A DNA stretch of 64,000 nt from Thuidium tamariscinum (Eukaryota > Streptophyta > Bryopsida > Hypnales > Thuidiaceae): contig OX344749.2 in assembly GCA_947034885.2 (NCBI GenBank), positions 30,519,501 through 30,583,500 on the forward strand, written 5' to 3'. A program made the position numbers and the translations under genes. Below the pieces are notes generated by a model, which saw only the letters and a list, made by a program, of their open reading frames with translations, was not told where the DNA came from and made no database searches. Numbering within the stretch: the first letter of the stretch is position 1; every line of letters starts with the position of its first letter. Shown here in pieces: positions 37,008-48,873 of the stretch.

Positions 37008-39037
37008 TATCCAATGTTAAAAAAGGAGCCAAATGACTAAGCTATAGACTAAAATTTATTTATTTTTATGGTGTTTGAAGATAAGGTGGATAATAAGGAA
37101 GAAAATCTTCTTCTCTACAGTTTTTTTGGGGTTCTCTATATATTTAGACAATTATAATGTGTTGTATACTAAGAATTTTGAAATAAAAATTTGTGATCAT
37201 GTCCTCCCCCCCCCCTATAATTTAAAAAAGCTATGACATACTCTATTAAAAAATGTGAATGAGAAAATTATGTTAGATAGAATTAAAAAAAGAGTATTAA
37301 ATGTTATAGAGTTTAAAACTTTAAATGTAAAAATCTTAGACACTTATAATTATTTAGTGAAGAAGTATCTAGCTTTGAGATAACATGTAATTGTGTATTG
37401 TATTGTTGAATTTCTATAAAGATATTACATACTAACTTTGAAATTAAGGATTGAAAGTTATAGGCTTCAAAATAAAATGGTATAATGAGTTGTTTTTGAG
37501 ATTGTGAGTGTCAACTTTGACAAGCTATAAAATAAGATATTTTCTTTATAATTTAATTTTGAATAGGTTGAATAATATTTTATTAGCTTTGTAAAAGCTA
37601 TCACACTTATAATTTGAAGTAATAAAATAAAATTCATGTTTGAATTGAAGGTATGTATAGCTACATTTAAAATTAGAAGTTTCAATTTCAATAAGTTATA
37701 ATTTATGGATAATATCTTTTTTTAAATTGAATTTTGGTGGGAATTTTGGAGGAATTATACAATATTTTTAAAGTTTTCAACAAGTTGAGATAAATTTGAT
37801 TTGAAGTTTTGAAGCAACCATGACATTCATTCAAAGTTTGATTATATTTTCACAGATTTCATAGCACTTATATAGTTTGTACTATATTTGACTTATATAA
37901 TATTTATACATAGTATATAAGAGTATAGATACATGTGACTTATATTTATCATATATATATATATATATATGCATATATAACACTTACATACATAATATAC
38001 AAAGCTTTATACCTATTTATATAGAATTATACACACTTAAATTTGTATAACTTTACATGCAACAAATCATGCATTTAATCTACATTGAAGTGATATGTTC
38101 TACTTTTTATTCTATTCTATCTTCTTGTATCCTAAACTAAATTTGGTTGTACCTCAAAATCTAGAGTTTTTCCAAAGCAAAACCTTATCTATCTGATACT
38201 ATACTTGGGATTTGTTGTTTTTGTATCTTGCTATGGACTACTAGTTTAATTGCTAGACAATTTTGGCATTGTATAGTTTTAACCAATTGTTGTTTGGATA
38301 GAAATCTATTTTTCTCTATTTAATATCTGAGAAACATGATTTTATTGTAGATTTTGATGATTTGAATGTTTGAGCTCAATGTCTACATGAATATATAATT
38401 GAACAAAAAAATTCAAAAGGGCCATGGCTATAATATAGTCTAGGAGAATTTATCTGTCCTCTAGCATTTAGGGTACTTTGCAATATTCTCAAATTTGTGG
38501 AAGAGCTTATTATCTTCAATTGTGACAATTCCTCAAGAGAAATTATGTCTGTTGTTTACTCCATTTACTTCTTGAGATACCTACAACATTAGATGCCAAG
38601 GTGGGATAGACAATCATTTGAATGAAGGATGTGTTGCCTAGCAACATTTTATTGATTGATGACAAGAACTCAAGAAGAGCACAAGAATCATAAGTATTCC
38701 AAACATTGAACTAGAAATTTTGTGTATGATCATTTATCCATTTAGGTGATAAAAGAGAAAATTGTCCAACCATTGATGAAAGAAAACAACTATTGGACTA
38801 GTGGTGTATGACTCTTTTTGACTAATAATTCACCAATATGTACAATTTCAATGTGTCTTCTCATCTCTAGCTCTTCACATGAGAAAGCCTTATTCCTAAT
38901 TTATTTTATAAGAAGATAAGATTCAAACAAATAAAATCTAATCTACAAAATAAGACCTAAAGTATGATTTGGATTTAGAGTAAAATAGTCATGTACCACA
39001 CACATCTAGAAACCACACAACAAACCCTTCCAATCAT
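37008..39037. other. AT-rich intergenic DNA, no gene
   Basis: It contains a C-run near 37205-37214 and an (AT) microsatellite near 37950-37970. No open frame, RNA gene or bounded transposon is seen. Confidence 0.4.
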
Positions 39038-39316
39038 TAGAAGATTTTTGCGGCCATTAGAAGACTGCGGGTTCTCGGACTATGGGAACGTGGTTTCTGC
39101 TGCGTGAACTGAAATCCGACGTGGTCGAGAGAGTGCCACGTTATAAAAAAAATTTGAATTTTCTTTTGGGCTTTTTTTTTCATATTTCAAGATCCAAATT
39201 TATTTATTTATTTATTTGGATAAATGTCGTCCTGACAGCGGCCAACAGTTAGGGAACAGTTTTGAGGAATAGCCCCGAAATGGCCCTTTGGAGGCCTCAA
39301 ATCCCCTTGGTAGTAC
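39038..39316. mobile_element. Family F element, copy 2
   Basis: Left end TTAGAAGATTTTTGCGGCC; right end GAGGCCTCAAATCCCCTTGG. The internal order GAAGACTGCGGG, GTGGTTTCTGC, GTCGAGAGAGTGCCACG, TTTTTTCATATTTCAAGA, GACAGCGGCCAACAGTTAGG, TAGCCCCGAAATGGCCC follows the copy at 13269-13533. Confidence 0.65.
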
Positions 39317-39921
39317 CAAACACTAACTACACAATCCATCTACCAATTCAATTGTAATGGGAACCAAATTTCATATCACCACCCAATCACTACTCAATCA
39401 CCTTACATAGGTATGCAAGGAATTTTTAACTAGGTTTTAGCTTCATTACCTTTAAATTGCAATAAAATTTGTAGGAAGATATCTTTTTGCATTTTGTTAT
39501 TCAAAAATGAATCTTAATATAACATTTAAATATTTAATGACCTTACCAAATTTCAAACATGCAAGTCTCTATATTTATGTAGAGAAGGATTTGAATTTAG
39601 ATTGTACCATAATTGGCAAGTTTATTCTAGACTTAATTATGCTTATTAATTGACATCTAATAACAACCAAGTTTAAATCAAGAGCTATCAAATGACAACA
39701 ATATTACTAAAAGTCAATGTTACCAAAGACTGTTCACTAACAAATGACATGTGCACCTACTAAACATTAACTACTGATATATACAAGTTGTATAGATTAT
39801 CAAAGGAAGTTGATTATTGTAGGTGACAAATCACGTTATTAGATGGAACCTTGACATAGAGTTGATAAAGGTACCTAATGGTCTTTCATTTTTATAGAGA
39901 GGGAAAAGAAAGGTGTGCTAT

Positions 39922-40111
39922 CGCTAAAAGAGAATGGGGTGTTTTAAATATAGTCCTAGTAGTATAGTGTTTTATGTAATGACCTTAAATGATCGTTTAT
40001 AGTAAATTTTTACTAAAAATACATGGATTTTTGGTAAAAGATTACTAAAAATATCCCTTTCAGGTCATTATTGATAGGACTATACTTGAAACACTCAATT
40101 CTCTTGTAGTA
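39922..40111. mobile_element. Decayed CACTA-type MITE, relative of 6355-6557
   Basis: It retains AAGAGAATGGGGTGTTTTAA at the left and CACTCAATTCTCTTGTAGT at the right, with TAGTCCTAG/CTAGGACTA-type internal pairing. Both terminal CACTA motifs carry substitutions, and the flanking triplets (TAT/TAC) no longer match exactly. Confidence 0.6.
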
Positions 40112-40360
40112 TACTATATATATGACTAGAGCCAACACAATTTGCATGCTCCCTCCAACTATTCTTTTACTATGCTTCCAATATAGATTGAATATGTCAA
40201 TGTCTTTGTACCATGCTACATCTTCAAACAAGAATGAAAGATTTTTAGGAAATCAAAACACTTCAATTCATACAAACAACATTACTATCTATGCTCATTA
40301 GGCATTAGATGCATAGTGGGGTACCAATTAAAATGGCGTTTTTGAGTTCACAATGAAAGA

Positions 40361-41065
40361 AATTTCACTACTACCAACTTTGACAACCTCTTGAGAGGTC
40401 AAAAAATTGATGTTTTTCTATGAAATGTTTCTTACAAGATCAACTTTGAGTTAATAACATGTGTTCCAAATTTCAAGGCCGAAAGAGTTATACAAAAAAA
40501 GATATTCAAAATCTACCAACATGTGTAGCTATGAAAAAGATTTCACTACTTTCAACTTTGAGTCTTTGACACCCTCCCAAGGATTGAAATTTTTTTTTGC
40601 CATGAAATAAACTCTATGATTTTAATATATGTCAAAAATTTCAAAGTCAAAAGAATAATACAATGAAAGATATGTGAAATCTACCAACATGTATAGTTTT
40701 GAGAAAATTTTCACAATTGCCAACTTTGACACCTTCCCAAGGGTTGAGAAATTGTCTATTTACCATGAAATTTTTCTCATGAGATCATATCTATATTGAT
40801 AAAATGTTTATTTAATTTCAAGTTCAAAAGACTTACTTAAAAAAAGATATTCAAAATCTCCCAAAATACATTGCTTTAAGAAAACTTTCACTATTGCCAA
40901 CTTTGACACCTCCCCAAGGGCTGAAAAATTGTCTATTTACCATAAAAAATTTCTTATAAGATTATCTCTATGTTGATCATATGTGTTCTAAATTTCAAGT
41001 TCAAAACAATTAATCTAAAAAAGATATTCAAAATCTTAGAACATGTGTAGTTGTGAGGAAGATTT
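40361..41065 (+). repeat. Tandem array, four diverged units of about 175 bp
   Basis: The phrase TTTCACTA.T.CCAACTTTGA recurs near 40363, 40541, 40709 and 40887. Each unit has the order: this phrase, a CC(C)AAGG.TTGA segment, ATGAAAT, TTTCAAG.TCAAAAGA, AAAAGATATTCAAAATCT and ACATGTGTAG. Spacing is 178, 168 and 178 bp. The units are well diverged, so the array is old. No coding capacity. Confidence 0.8.
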
Positions 41066-41424
41066 TTTACATTTGTATCATACTTTGATCCACAAAATGA
41101 TACTATACCAAAGGCTCAAAAACTCATCCTTATAACTACACATTTTGGGAGACTTCGAAACAAAGCTATGAGCAAAAGAACCACAGAGCTTTGTTACTTA
41201 ATTAACCAAAATTTCATGAATTTGGTCATTAAAGAAGGTTGTCTTCTCTAAATTCAAGTATTGCATTGACTGAATGAGAAGTTAGTTGGACTAAATAGTG
41301 CCTTGAAACCCTCCATCCATTGTTCAAAACTGTAGATGTCAAAACATTTTAGAGTTAAGTCTAGAAAAATACAACCCTATCATCAAAGTAGACTACCAAA
41401 AATCATTAGGTTCCTATACAAAGG

Positions 41425-41662
41425 TTGGGGTGAATTGGCCCCCTCACTTGGCTACACCAAGTCATTATAGGGGTGCAAGAAAAAATAAAAGCTCCCTATT
41501 TTATGCCCAAGTAATTTACCTAATACACCATTCCAAGTGAATGTGGGGCCTTTGGTTGCAAACATGAATTCAGAATTTGCAAATTTTATCATGGGTGGAA
41601 AATAAAAAATTTCATCGTTTTTCTGAATGGCCGAGCAAAGGGTTGGTTCACCCTGGCCCTAC
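41425..41662. mobile_element. MITE, family E, copy 3
   Basis: Left TTGGGGTGAATTGGCCCCCT; right GGGTTGGTTCACCCTGGCCC. The core CTCCCTATTTTATGCCCAAG and GAATTCAGAATTTGCAAATT is that of the copies at 12285 and 17403. The termini are partly eroded. Confidence 0.55.
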
Positions 41663-41754
41663 ATGAAGAGGTGCATTTTTTGTTTCTACAAGGGTTCTTT
41701 GAAAGTCATTTGCCAAACACTTTCAATCCTATGCCCCAATTCTAAGTTAAATTA

Positions 41755-42027
41755 AGGTAGGTCCACCCAAAATGGCACCTGACCTTAAAGTGCCATCTAC
41801 AATGAGCATACATTTCTGAAATCAGTCATGTAACTAGACTGTAGATGGCCATTTCAGAAACACACTTTGACCGTTAATAACTTTTGCATACAGTATCCAA
41901 ATCCTATGTTCTTTGGTGCGTTGGAACATGTTTTCACTTGCCAACAAGACTATATAAAAATCTGAACAGCATGATGATAGGAACTAGGCACAGTAAGAAT
42001 AAGTGGCCATTTTAGGTGTACCCACCT
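41755..42027. mobile_element. TA-flanked MITE, family B, copy 2 (273 bp)
   Basis: Ends AGGTAGGTCCACCCAAAATG and TAGGTGTACCCACCT are flanked by TA at 41753-41754 and 42028-42029. Exactly the same length as the copy at 377-649 and in the opposite orientation. Confidence 0.8.
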
Positions 42028-42659
42028 TATTCCGGGACAATTTTTGAAGTTGGTCCCCACAAGTTGGATTAAAATAAGGCTCCAAGCCCATCACCTGCTT
42101 CTAGAGTCTACACGTTTCCACGTACACCCCAATTGCATGACGTCACACGCATTCTCAGCCTTTCGAGTTTCGACCCCACACCAGCAAAATTTTCATCCCA
42201 CAACTGCCAAACGCCGGTCCTCCGTCGCGTCCACCTTCGGCGTTTTTCCAAGGGAATCCTTTTGAGCTTTGACTGACTGAATGGTAAGAGTAAAGCAATC
42301 AGAAGCTCCTCAGTCAACCTCCAACTGAAAACTCACACAGAAAAGATGGAAAAAACACTGAAACTGGATCCCAGAATGGAAATCCTCTTCTAAAGCCCCC
42401 GAAACCTTTTCCTCCGTCGTTGACTTCGCTTTTTTCCAACTCTCTACGATGCTCCCTCTTTTTGACTCAAAAAGCGCGTCCACCTGGTAACAAATCAAAC
42501 TCCACGGACTCCACTCACTCGCAGAGTCATTTCAATCCTACTGCTTGTTGAGAATATGACAATTGCGACTTCATTGCATCTCTGAGTACACCAACTAATA
42601 AAGGTTCGTATAAGCTTCGTGACAATGATCGACAGCCGCATTGATTTCAAAACTGACAG

Positions 42660-43245
42660 TAGATTTCATTACCGCACTTGAAATCCGTCACTCCTTTTCT
42701 TCTTCACGTAATGTTCTGCACAACGCTGCCGTAGCTCACACAAAGTGTGTTGTTCTTGCTTGTTTTTTTGGGTTGAGAGAGTTCTGATCGAGTGTTGGGG
42801 TTTGAGATCGATTTGGGTAGGCCGGGGAGTGAGTCTGTTTTGTACTGAGAAAGGATTGAAATTGGTGTTGCAGATCTCAAACCAACTGCAATAGCTTGAA
42901 TTTGAGTATTCGACGAGTCGCCATTGATATCTGCAGCTTGAAACAGTAAAGACCAATACCCCACTTGAAACCTCCCTTCCTTTTCTTGTTCTTGTGGTGG
43001 ACAACAACTTCTTAGCTTCCGCGCCGTTTGCTCTCCGTGACAGTACTCCTGCAAGGTGTGTATTGTTCTTGCTTGATTTGGTCGATCGAAAGAGTTTCGA
43101 TCGAGTGGGGGGGGCTTTACATTTGGGCAGTCAAGGAGTGACTCTGTTTTGTGCTGAAAAAAGGACTGAAACTGGTGCTGCAGATTTCAAATCAGCTGCA
43201 ATAGCTTGAACTTTAGCTGCCGGAGCTACACTCTTGTGTCTACTT
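42660..43245 (+). repeat. Tandem duplication (about 290 bp, two units) upstream of the CoA hydrolase gene
   Basis: Unit 1 (about 42660-42950) and unit 2 (about 42950-43245) share, in order: ACTTGAAA.C, TCCTTTTCTT, GTGTTGTTCTTGCTTG-like text, CGATCGA or TCGAGTG words, GGAGTGA.TCTGTTTTGT, then TGGTG(T/C)TGCAGAT and CAACTGCAATAGCTTGAA or its variant. Each unit contains an acceptor-like TGCAG. This may be duplicated promoter or leader sequence with alternative first exons. Splice donors of good form (CAAG|GTGTGT near 43054, ATAAG|GTGAGC near 43265) follow. Confidence 0.65.
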
Positions 43246-43265
43246 CGTGTGGGTTTTGAAATAAG

Positions 43266-43817
43266 GTGAGCGCCTTTCCTGCCATTGTAGCAAGGTGTGC
43301 GAATACTGTTGTCTGGTGCGCTTAGAGTATGACTCAACGTAAAGTGGTCCTCACTCCTCATTTCAGTGTAGTTCAAAGATCACCAGATGAACCATAGCCA
43401 AGCTTCTAAGTTACGCAACTTGAGGGCCCGGACCAGGTTTCAGCTTCGTTGAATAACCAGGCCTGTTATTTTCGTTCTTTCCACTTTTCAAAATCTGTTA
43501 TTAAAGCTCCATTTTGTGTGTACCCTCATCAATTGAATAGTGCATTCTAGCCCATAATCAGTTCAGTTTGTTCCAAGTACTTGATTGATCACACAAGTAA
43601 CGTGGTCGTAGTCTTCAATGTTCTTGCGGGTGAGGCGTTCTTGTCATTAGTCTCTCAGTGCTGCTGCTTTATTTAGGTTGTTGCAGCGTGTACCTGTGTA
43701 CCAGCACGGAGTCTTGATTTGCTGGGGTACAATTTGTTTTGTCGACTCAGCTGAAAGGTTGTCCTTGAATTCTCTTAATGTGTTCACAACGATTGATGTT
43801 GGGATCTTTGATTGCAG
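43266..43817 (+). other. Possible 5' untranslated-region intron of the CoA hydrolase gene
   Basis: A donor-like ATAAG|GTGAGC at 43265/43266 and an acceptor-like TTGATTGCAG ending at 43817 would bring GC-richer upstream sequence next to the start codon at 43871. If spliced out, the in-frame ATG at 43778 is removed, leaving 43871 (ACCACCATGG context) as the first ATG. Inference from consensus sites only. Confidence 0.35.
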
Positions 43818-43870
43818 ATACAGAGGAAGAGAGAGAGAGAGGATTGTTAGGTTTTAGGCGACTGACCACC

Positions 43871-46800
43871 ATGGGACCAAGTTTGGACCAATCTGTGAGC
43901 CAGCCCGAGATTCCGGTGGAGGGCGAGGTACTTGCTTCAATTTCTCCGTGTTGGATCTGTTACTCTTAAGATTCTAAGTCACAGATGCTGTGAAATGAAA
44001 CCCTGTTGTAGCAATAATCTACAGAGGAGGACTTGACAAAAGCCTAACTCAAGATGTTAACTGCAGCCCGAGTATGACGATGTTAATGATTTGAATTGGG
44101 TTTTCTTGGAAGAAGTACTAATCAGGTGCAGCTTATCGCGGTGCAGCTTATCATTGAAGAGAAGGGCGTTGGGAGGTTCGTGACATTAAACCGACCGAGA
44201 GTACTGAACTGCATCAACCTCTCGATGGTATTTTCCATTTTCTATGCCACCTGAGATTCCTGGTGTAGTATCTTTGTAGGATTGATTGTGCTTTCATTGT
44301 CTGATCACTCAGGATCCAATTGGATCCCTTAGTGTCTTTGACCTTCGTAGAAGGCGAACTGAAAATGGGATTGATTTTTCACCTCTGTTGTTCTTTTGCT
44401 GTGGCGGTGGGATAGTTACAAGCTCTTGCGGAAGCGTACGAACGCTGGGAAAAAGACAACAGCGTAGACTTCATCGTGCTCAAGGTATGAAAATTATTCA
44501 GCACATCGTTGAAAGTAACTTAAAAAGGATTGTACAAAGGCTAATTATCAGTTAAAAGAGTTTAAAAGTTACGTTAATCGAAGATGGTCTTCTGATTCAG
44601 CATCAATTGAGCCTGACTGCTCCTTACTGAACCGAGATCATAGAACTTCTGCCAAAAGATATTATCAATACTCTAGGTAACTCAGATCTGAGGCTTGAAT
44701 GTGGAAAAGAGTAGAGAGGTGAAGGATTGTACTTTAACAACTGGGATCCAGATTTGAGTTATCTAAATATAGATTGGAAACTTGAGTGTTAGAATACGAA
44801 ATGGAGATTATGGCGTCTAATGCTGCTCCTCTTCTGAAACGACTGCCTGCCACCGGTAGATTTTAAAGCCTCTTACTGATATTATGTTTCTCTCAATTGC
44901 AGGGTGCAGGCCGAGTGTTTTGTGCGGGTGGTGACCTCCGGATGTTTTACGCATTGGGCAAGTCAGGTACACATTCCCCGTCGTGGAGAATATTCTATCT
45001 CAAACTCTTTGAAGAAGCGGAAGTTGCTAGAAACACTAGAAGAAACTCGTTTTTGTTTTTGTTTAAAATGCGCTTTTTTTTCCGTCCACCTGTGTTTGTG
45101 TTAAACAATGACATTAGATGTAACGTCAAGACCTTGTCTTAGTTGCTTATCCTATACACAAAGAGAGAATAATGGAACCTTAACATGTGACGGTGGTTGT
45201 GTTCAGATGAGTCTTGGAAGGTGATGGTGTATACCAAGTACTGGCTGGACTACCACATTGCGACGTTCAAGAAACCCCTTGTAAGCTCAACTATCTATTC
45301 AAACACTTTCTGAACTCTTAAGTACCCAAATAGCCAAATTAAACGGTTTCCACATCTACGAGTGTTTGTTTCAATAGACCCTTGAAGGAGTTTCGAAGAA
45401 GGAAATATTATGAATCAATAGGAAGTGGTAATTGGAAATTTTAAACAGAAGAAATGCAGGCTGAAATATTACTGAATTGTCCTCGTTTCAGAAAAAAAGA
45501 AAATTCTGTAGGGGCACTCATAGGATGATATATTGGTGGTAGTTTGATGATCCTACTAATAGGAGAAAATTGAATCTGATGTATTGTTCCTACAGGTGGC
45601 TCTGTGGCACGGCCTGGTCATGGGAGGCGGAGCCGGACTGAGTGTTGCAGGCACCTTCGGAGTGGCCACTGAAAAAACTGTGAGTCTTCCTTCAGAGCTT
45701 TTGCATTGTGAACATCATGTTAAGGTCCGTCCTTGTATTCAATCTGAACTTGGAAAACTCATGTTTTAATCAATCCCTGACAGTTATGAAGGCCGCTCAC
45801 TTTTAAGATTATTATGGTGGGTAATAGTTACAACCTTCAAACATCATGATGGAGTATCATGGATGGTTTGAACAATACTGAAGATGTTAAGATACTGATA
45901 TCATTCATGTACACAGAGGCTTTGTAATGGAATGGTAACGCTCTGACCCAGCACCGACTCCAATTGACCGAAGTAATGACTTTTGTATGCAGGTTTTTGC
46001 AATGCCTGAAGCATCTCTGGGTCTTCATACCGACTGTGGCTCCTCCTACTGGCTGTCACGTCTGCCTGGCTCTTTCGGTAACCTCTTTGATTTTTTCTTT
46101 TTTGGTATTGTTGGCCTTTAATTTTCCTCCATGAAGAATACGAACCGAGTCATTTCCCAAATTAGTAAAAACTCATGGCTTGTCTAAATTTTTCTTTGCT
46201 TTCGTTGCAGGAGAGTTCATGGCTTTGACTGGACACCGACTAGGTGGTGCAGAAATGTATGCTTGTGGGCTTGCGTCACATTTTGTTCCAGTCCAGGTAT
46301 TATTAGTCTCCTGCACCGTCTTCATTTCCATTACATCCTTTAAATTTTGTATTATTCAAGGAGAACCTTGATCAAATTATCAACCTTCTTTCTGCTTGTT
46401 TTTTTACTCTTCCCAAAAGTAGGATAAAAAACCCTTCAACTTTGAAAGATGTCGGTAGAAAAATGACCAACTACAATGGCGCAGACTCGGGGAAATAAAA
46501 AGCAAAAATTTTAAACTTAATTCTCAAAAACGGTAAAAGTTGTATAGTGAATGCGCAGCCGGGGAATCGAACCCCGGTCAGTACCGTGGGAGGGTACTAT
46601 GATACCACTACACCAGCTGCGCTGGCAGAAGATTCCTTTCCACAATGGTAAAAACCGTTTTAGAACCTCATTTATCCATTCTTCTTGGCATCTTTGTGCA
46701 GAGCTTGCCAGAGCTTGAGAGTCGTCTAGCTGAGTTGCCAAATGGTGATGAAGCCTCCATCAGAGCGGTGATTGATGCCTTCCACAACCCAACTCCCATT

Positions 46801-48345
46801 GCACCCACCAGTGCCTTGCACAAGTGAGCTAACCCATCCATTTAAAAAAATTCCAAAAAATTGCTAAATTTTTCTGATTTTTGTTAATCGGTTGAATCTG
46901 AGGAATGAGAAATCCGAATTACAAACCTGCAAATGCGAATGTCTTGTTGCGGCGAACTGGGTTGTGAGAGTCAGTTTTTGAGGTGTGGTACATGTGTGTG
47001 TAGACAAGCAGACATTGACCGAATCTTTTCCAAGGACACGATTGAGGACATCTTTCAAGCTCTGGTAAATTTTCCAACGTCTGGATATGGTGCACTTGGT
47101 TTTGGTTCTGGGTTCAGGGTCTAAGGTTTAATTTTTGTTTTTGACGCTTGAGTGCGGGTTGTGTAGGAGGATGAGCTTGAAGCTACGCAGGAGATTTGGG
47201 TGAAGGAAACCCTGAAGGTTTTGAAGAGGTCGTCTCCGACAGGCTTGAGAATGTCAATGCAATCAGTGCGATATCTTCACCTTCGTACTAAATAATTTTC
47301 TTATGTTTTTGTTCATATAATCCTAAGTTTAGTCCTCGCGGATAGCAATTTTCAAAACCCATTATTTCATAGCCTTAGAATGACTTTCATTATGTCTCAT
47401 TTACATATTTGATGTAATGCTAAGTCTCTACCCTTTGGGTAGAGAATCAACAAACCTTGTTCACTGTAGAAACAGCCAAATGGTCCTGTTAGAGTTTGTT
47501 TTTTAATCGAGTTTTTCATGCAGATCCGGACAGCGCGAACTGTTTCCCGGGCGGAGTGCCTCAAGCGCGAGTACCGGCTCACAATTAATGCCTTGAGAGG
47601 CACAGTGACGGACGATTTCTACGAGGTGAGCTACTTTTAAGAAATTGAATTCCTGCTATGGCTATCTGTGCGCAAACCCAAATCCTAAAACCCTGAAACC
47701 CTAAGGTGAGTCCCGCATACCCTTCAGTTTCTTCCGGACTATAGTTTCAATGTGTTGTTGGAATTGAAATGCAGGGTATAAGGTCTATCGTGGTGGACAA
47801 GGACAACGCTCCCAAGGTGAGTCCCGCATGCGTGAGTTTGAGCGTTTGATTTATAATTGTTAACCGAAACTCCCAACATGAGATGTCCCAGCGATCACTC
47901 TCTTGCTCATCGACTTCTTGTTGCAACTACAGTGGAATCCCAAAACTACTCGGGACGTAACTCAAGAACACGTCGATCTGCTGTTCAAGCCTTTCCCTGA
48001 TTCGGAGGAATTGCAGTTGCCATCGGACCAGGAACCCAGGTTTGTAACACGATTCTGTTTTGAGCTGAAAATCATGAGTCTAATACCCAAACTGGCATGA
48101 CCCAAACACATTTTTGTATGCACTTCTCCAGGCAAACCAATGTTCATCTCCAATTGGAATCTGCTTTCTTGTGTTTTCTTGTCATTGCCCAATGTTTTGG
48201 CAGTTTATTGGCCGTTTATTGCCCAAGTTTTGGGCAATTTTTTGGAAGTTTGATTTCATGCCCCCCAATAAGAGTGGGATGTTGACTCTGACACGAATCC
48301 TTATTGGTATTTGGCAGGTGGAGCGGAAAATTAGTAGAAGCTTGA
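43871..48345 (+). CDS. 3-hydroxyisobutyryl-CoA hydrolase-like protein (crotonase fold), 15 exons, 393 aa
   Basis: Enoyl-CoA hydratase/isomerase superfamily, CHY/HIBCH branch. The family hydrolyses 3-hydroxyisobutyryl-CoA in valine breakdown; the actual substrate here is inferred. Exons: 43871-43927, 44126-44227, 44416-44484, 44903-44966, 45207-45280, 45596-45679, 45993-46077, 46211-46296, 46702-46823, 47004-47064, 47167-47265, 47524-47625, 47775-47816, 47933-48039, 48318-48345. All keep frame. Motifs: TLNRP early, GRVFCAGGDLR at 79-89, HGLVMGGGAGLS at 127-138 (oxyanion region), and PEASLGLHTDCG with Glu156 and Asp164, spaced as the catalytic Glu/Asp of HIBCH. SRLPG, LACGL-type and VDKD.AP segments follow. 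The last exon adds RWSGKLVEA then TGA. There is no C-terminal PTS1 tripeptide and no obvious transit peptide, so it may be cytosolic, unlike peroxisomal CHY1. The LHTDCG context replaces the usual FPDVG. Exon 2 opens with a 12-bp duplication giving VQLIAVQLI. A tRNA gene lies antisense in intron 8. Confidence 0.9.
46552..46622 (-). tRNA. tRNA-Gly (anticodon CCC)
   Basis: The minus strand folds into a full cloverleaf of 71 nt. The acceptor stem GCGCAGC pairs perfectly with GCTGCGC and is followed by discriminator A. The D region TGGTGTAGTGGTATCA contains the A box. The anticodon stem GTACC/GGTAC holds loop CTCCCAC (anticodon CCC, decodes GGG). The T arm CGGGG-TTCGATT-CCCCG contains the B box. 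No intron. Pol III-type T runs follow within 30 nt on the minus strand (46536-46539 and 46526-46530). It lies inside intron 8 of the CoA hydrolase gene, on the opposite strand. Confidence 0.95.
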
Positions 48346-48631
48346 TTGCCGAACACATGAGAGTGCTGTCTGATCACTTGGAGGGTTCGCGTATTATAAA
48401 TTTTTGTTTTTTTTGTGCCGATATGCATATAGCCTTGTATCGCGTGAGCACGCAGGTCTCGAATCTGATGTAAATAATTAGATAGCTGCGAACAATTCCA
48501 ATTAGTGACTGATAATTACTCATGTTTTCTGTGTGCATAGTGCATAGTGACAAGAGGTGAGTTCTCAATGACACATTGAGAGTCGTTGAGAGTTTGTGAG
48601 GTTTGTGAAGTTGTCTACCCCGTATGTAATT
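48346..48631 (+). other. Presumed 3' untranslated region of the CoA hydrolase gene
   Basis: The sequence directly after the TGA shows no further splice signal that keeps coding sense. An open frame that overlaps the last exon in another phase is not used, because it would break the spliced frame. The polyadenylation site is not placed. Confidence 0.35.
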
Positions 48632-48873
48632 TCCAAATTTAATCTCAAGACCAAACGACATGGTTAATGCTTTTGTATTTTTGTATTCATATTATATTCT
48701 AATATCCATGTTCATATTTCTGTGACCATAATTGTATTGAACTTCTGTGATCTCCAAATTTAAGCTCAAGACTAAATGATATGGGTTAGTGCTTTTGTAT
48801 TTTTGTATTCATATCATATTTTAATATCCATATTCATATTTTTGTGACCATAACTACATTAAATTTCTGTGAT
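48632..48873 (+). repeat. Tandem duplication, two units of 121 bp
   Basis: TCCAAATTTAATCTCAAGAC and TCCAAATTTAAGCTCAAGAC start units at 48632 and 48753. The rest follows in parallel (TGCTTTTGTATTTTTGTATT, AATATCCAT, GTGACCATAA). It lies just past the hydrolase gene and may fall within its 3' end or terminator region. Confidence 0.8.

Noticed and set aside
48114..48473. 119-codon plus-strand frame overlapping the last hydrolase exon
   Set aside because: The spliced frame enters the last exon in another phase and stops after RWSGKLVEA. The longer frame does not join in phase to exon 14.
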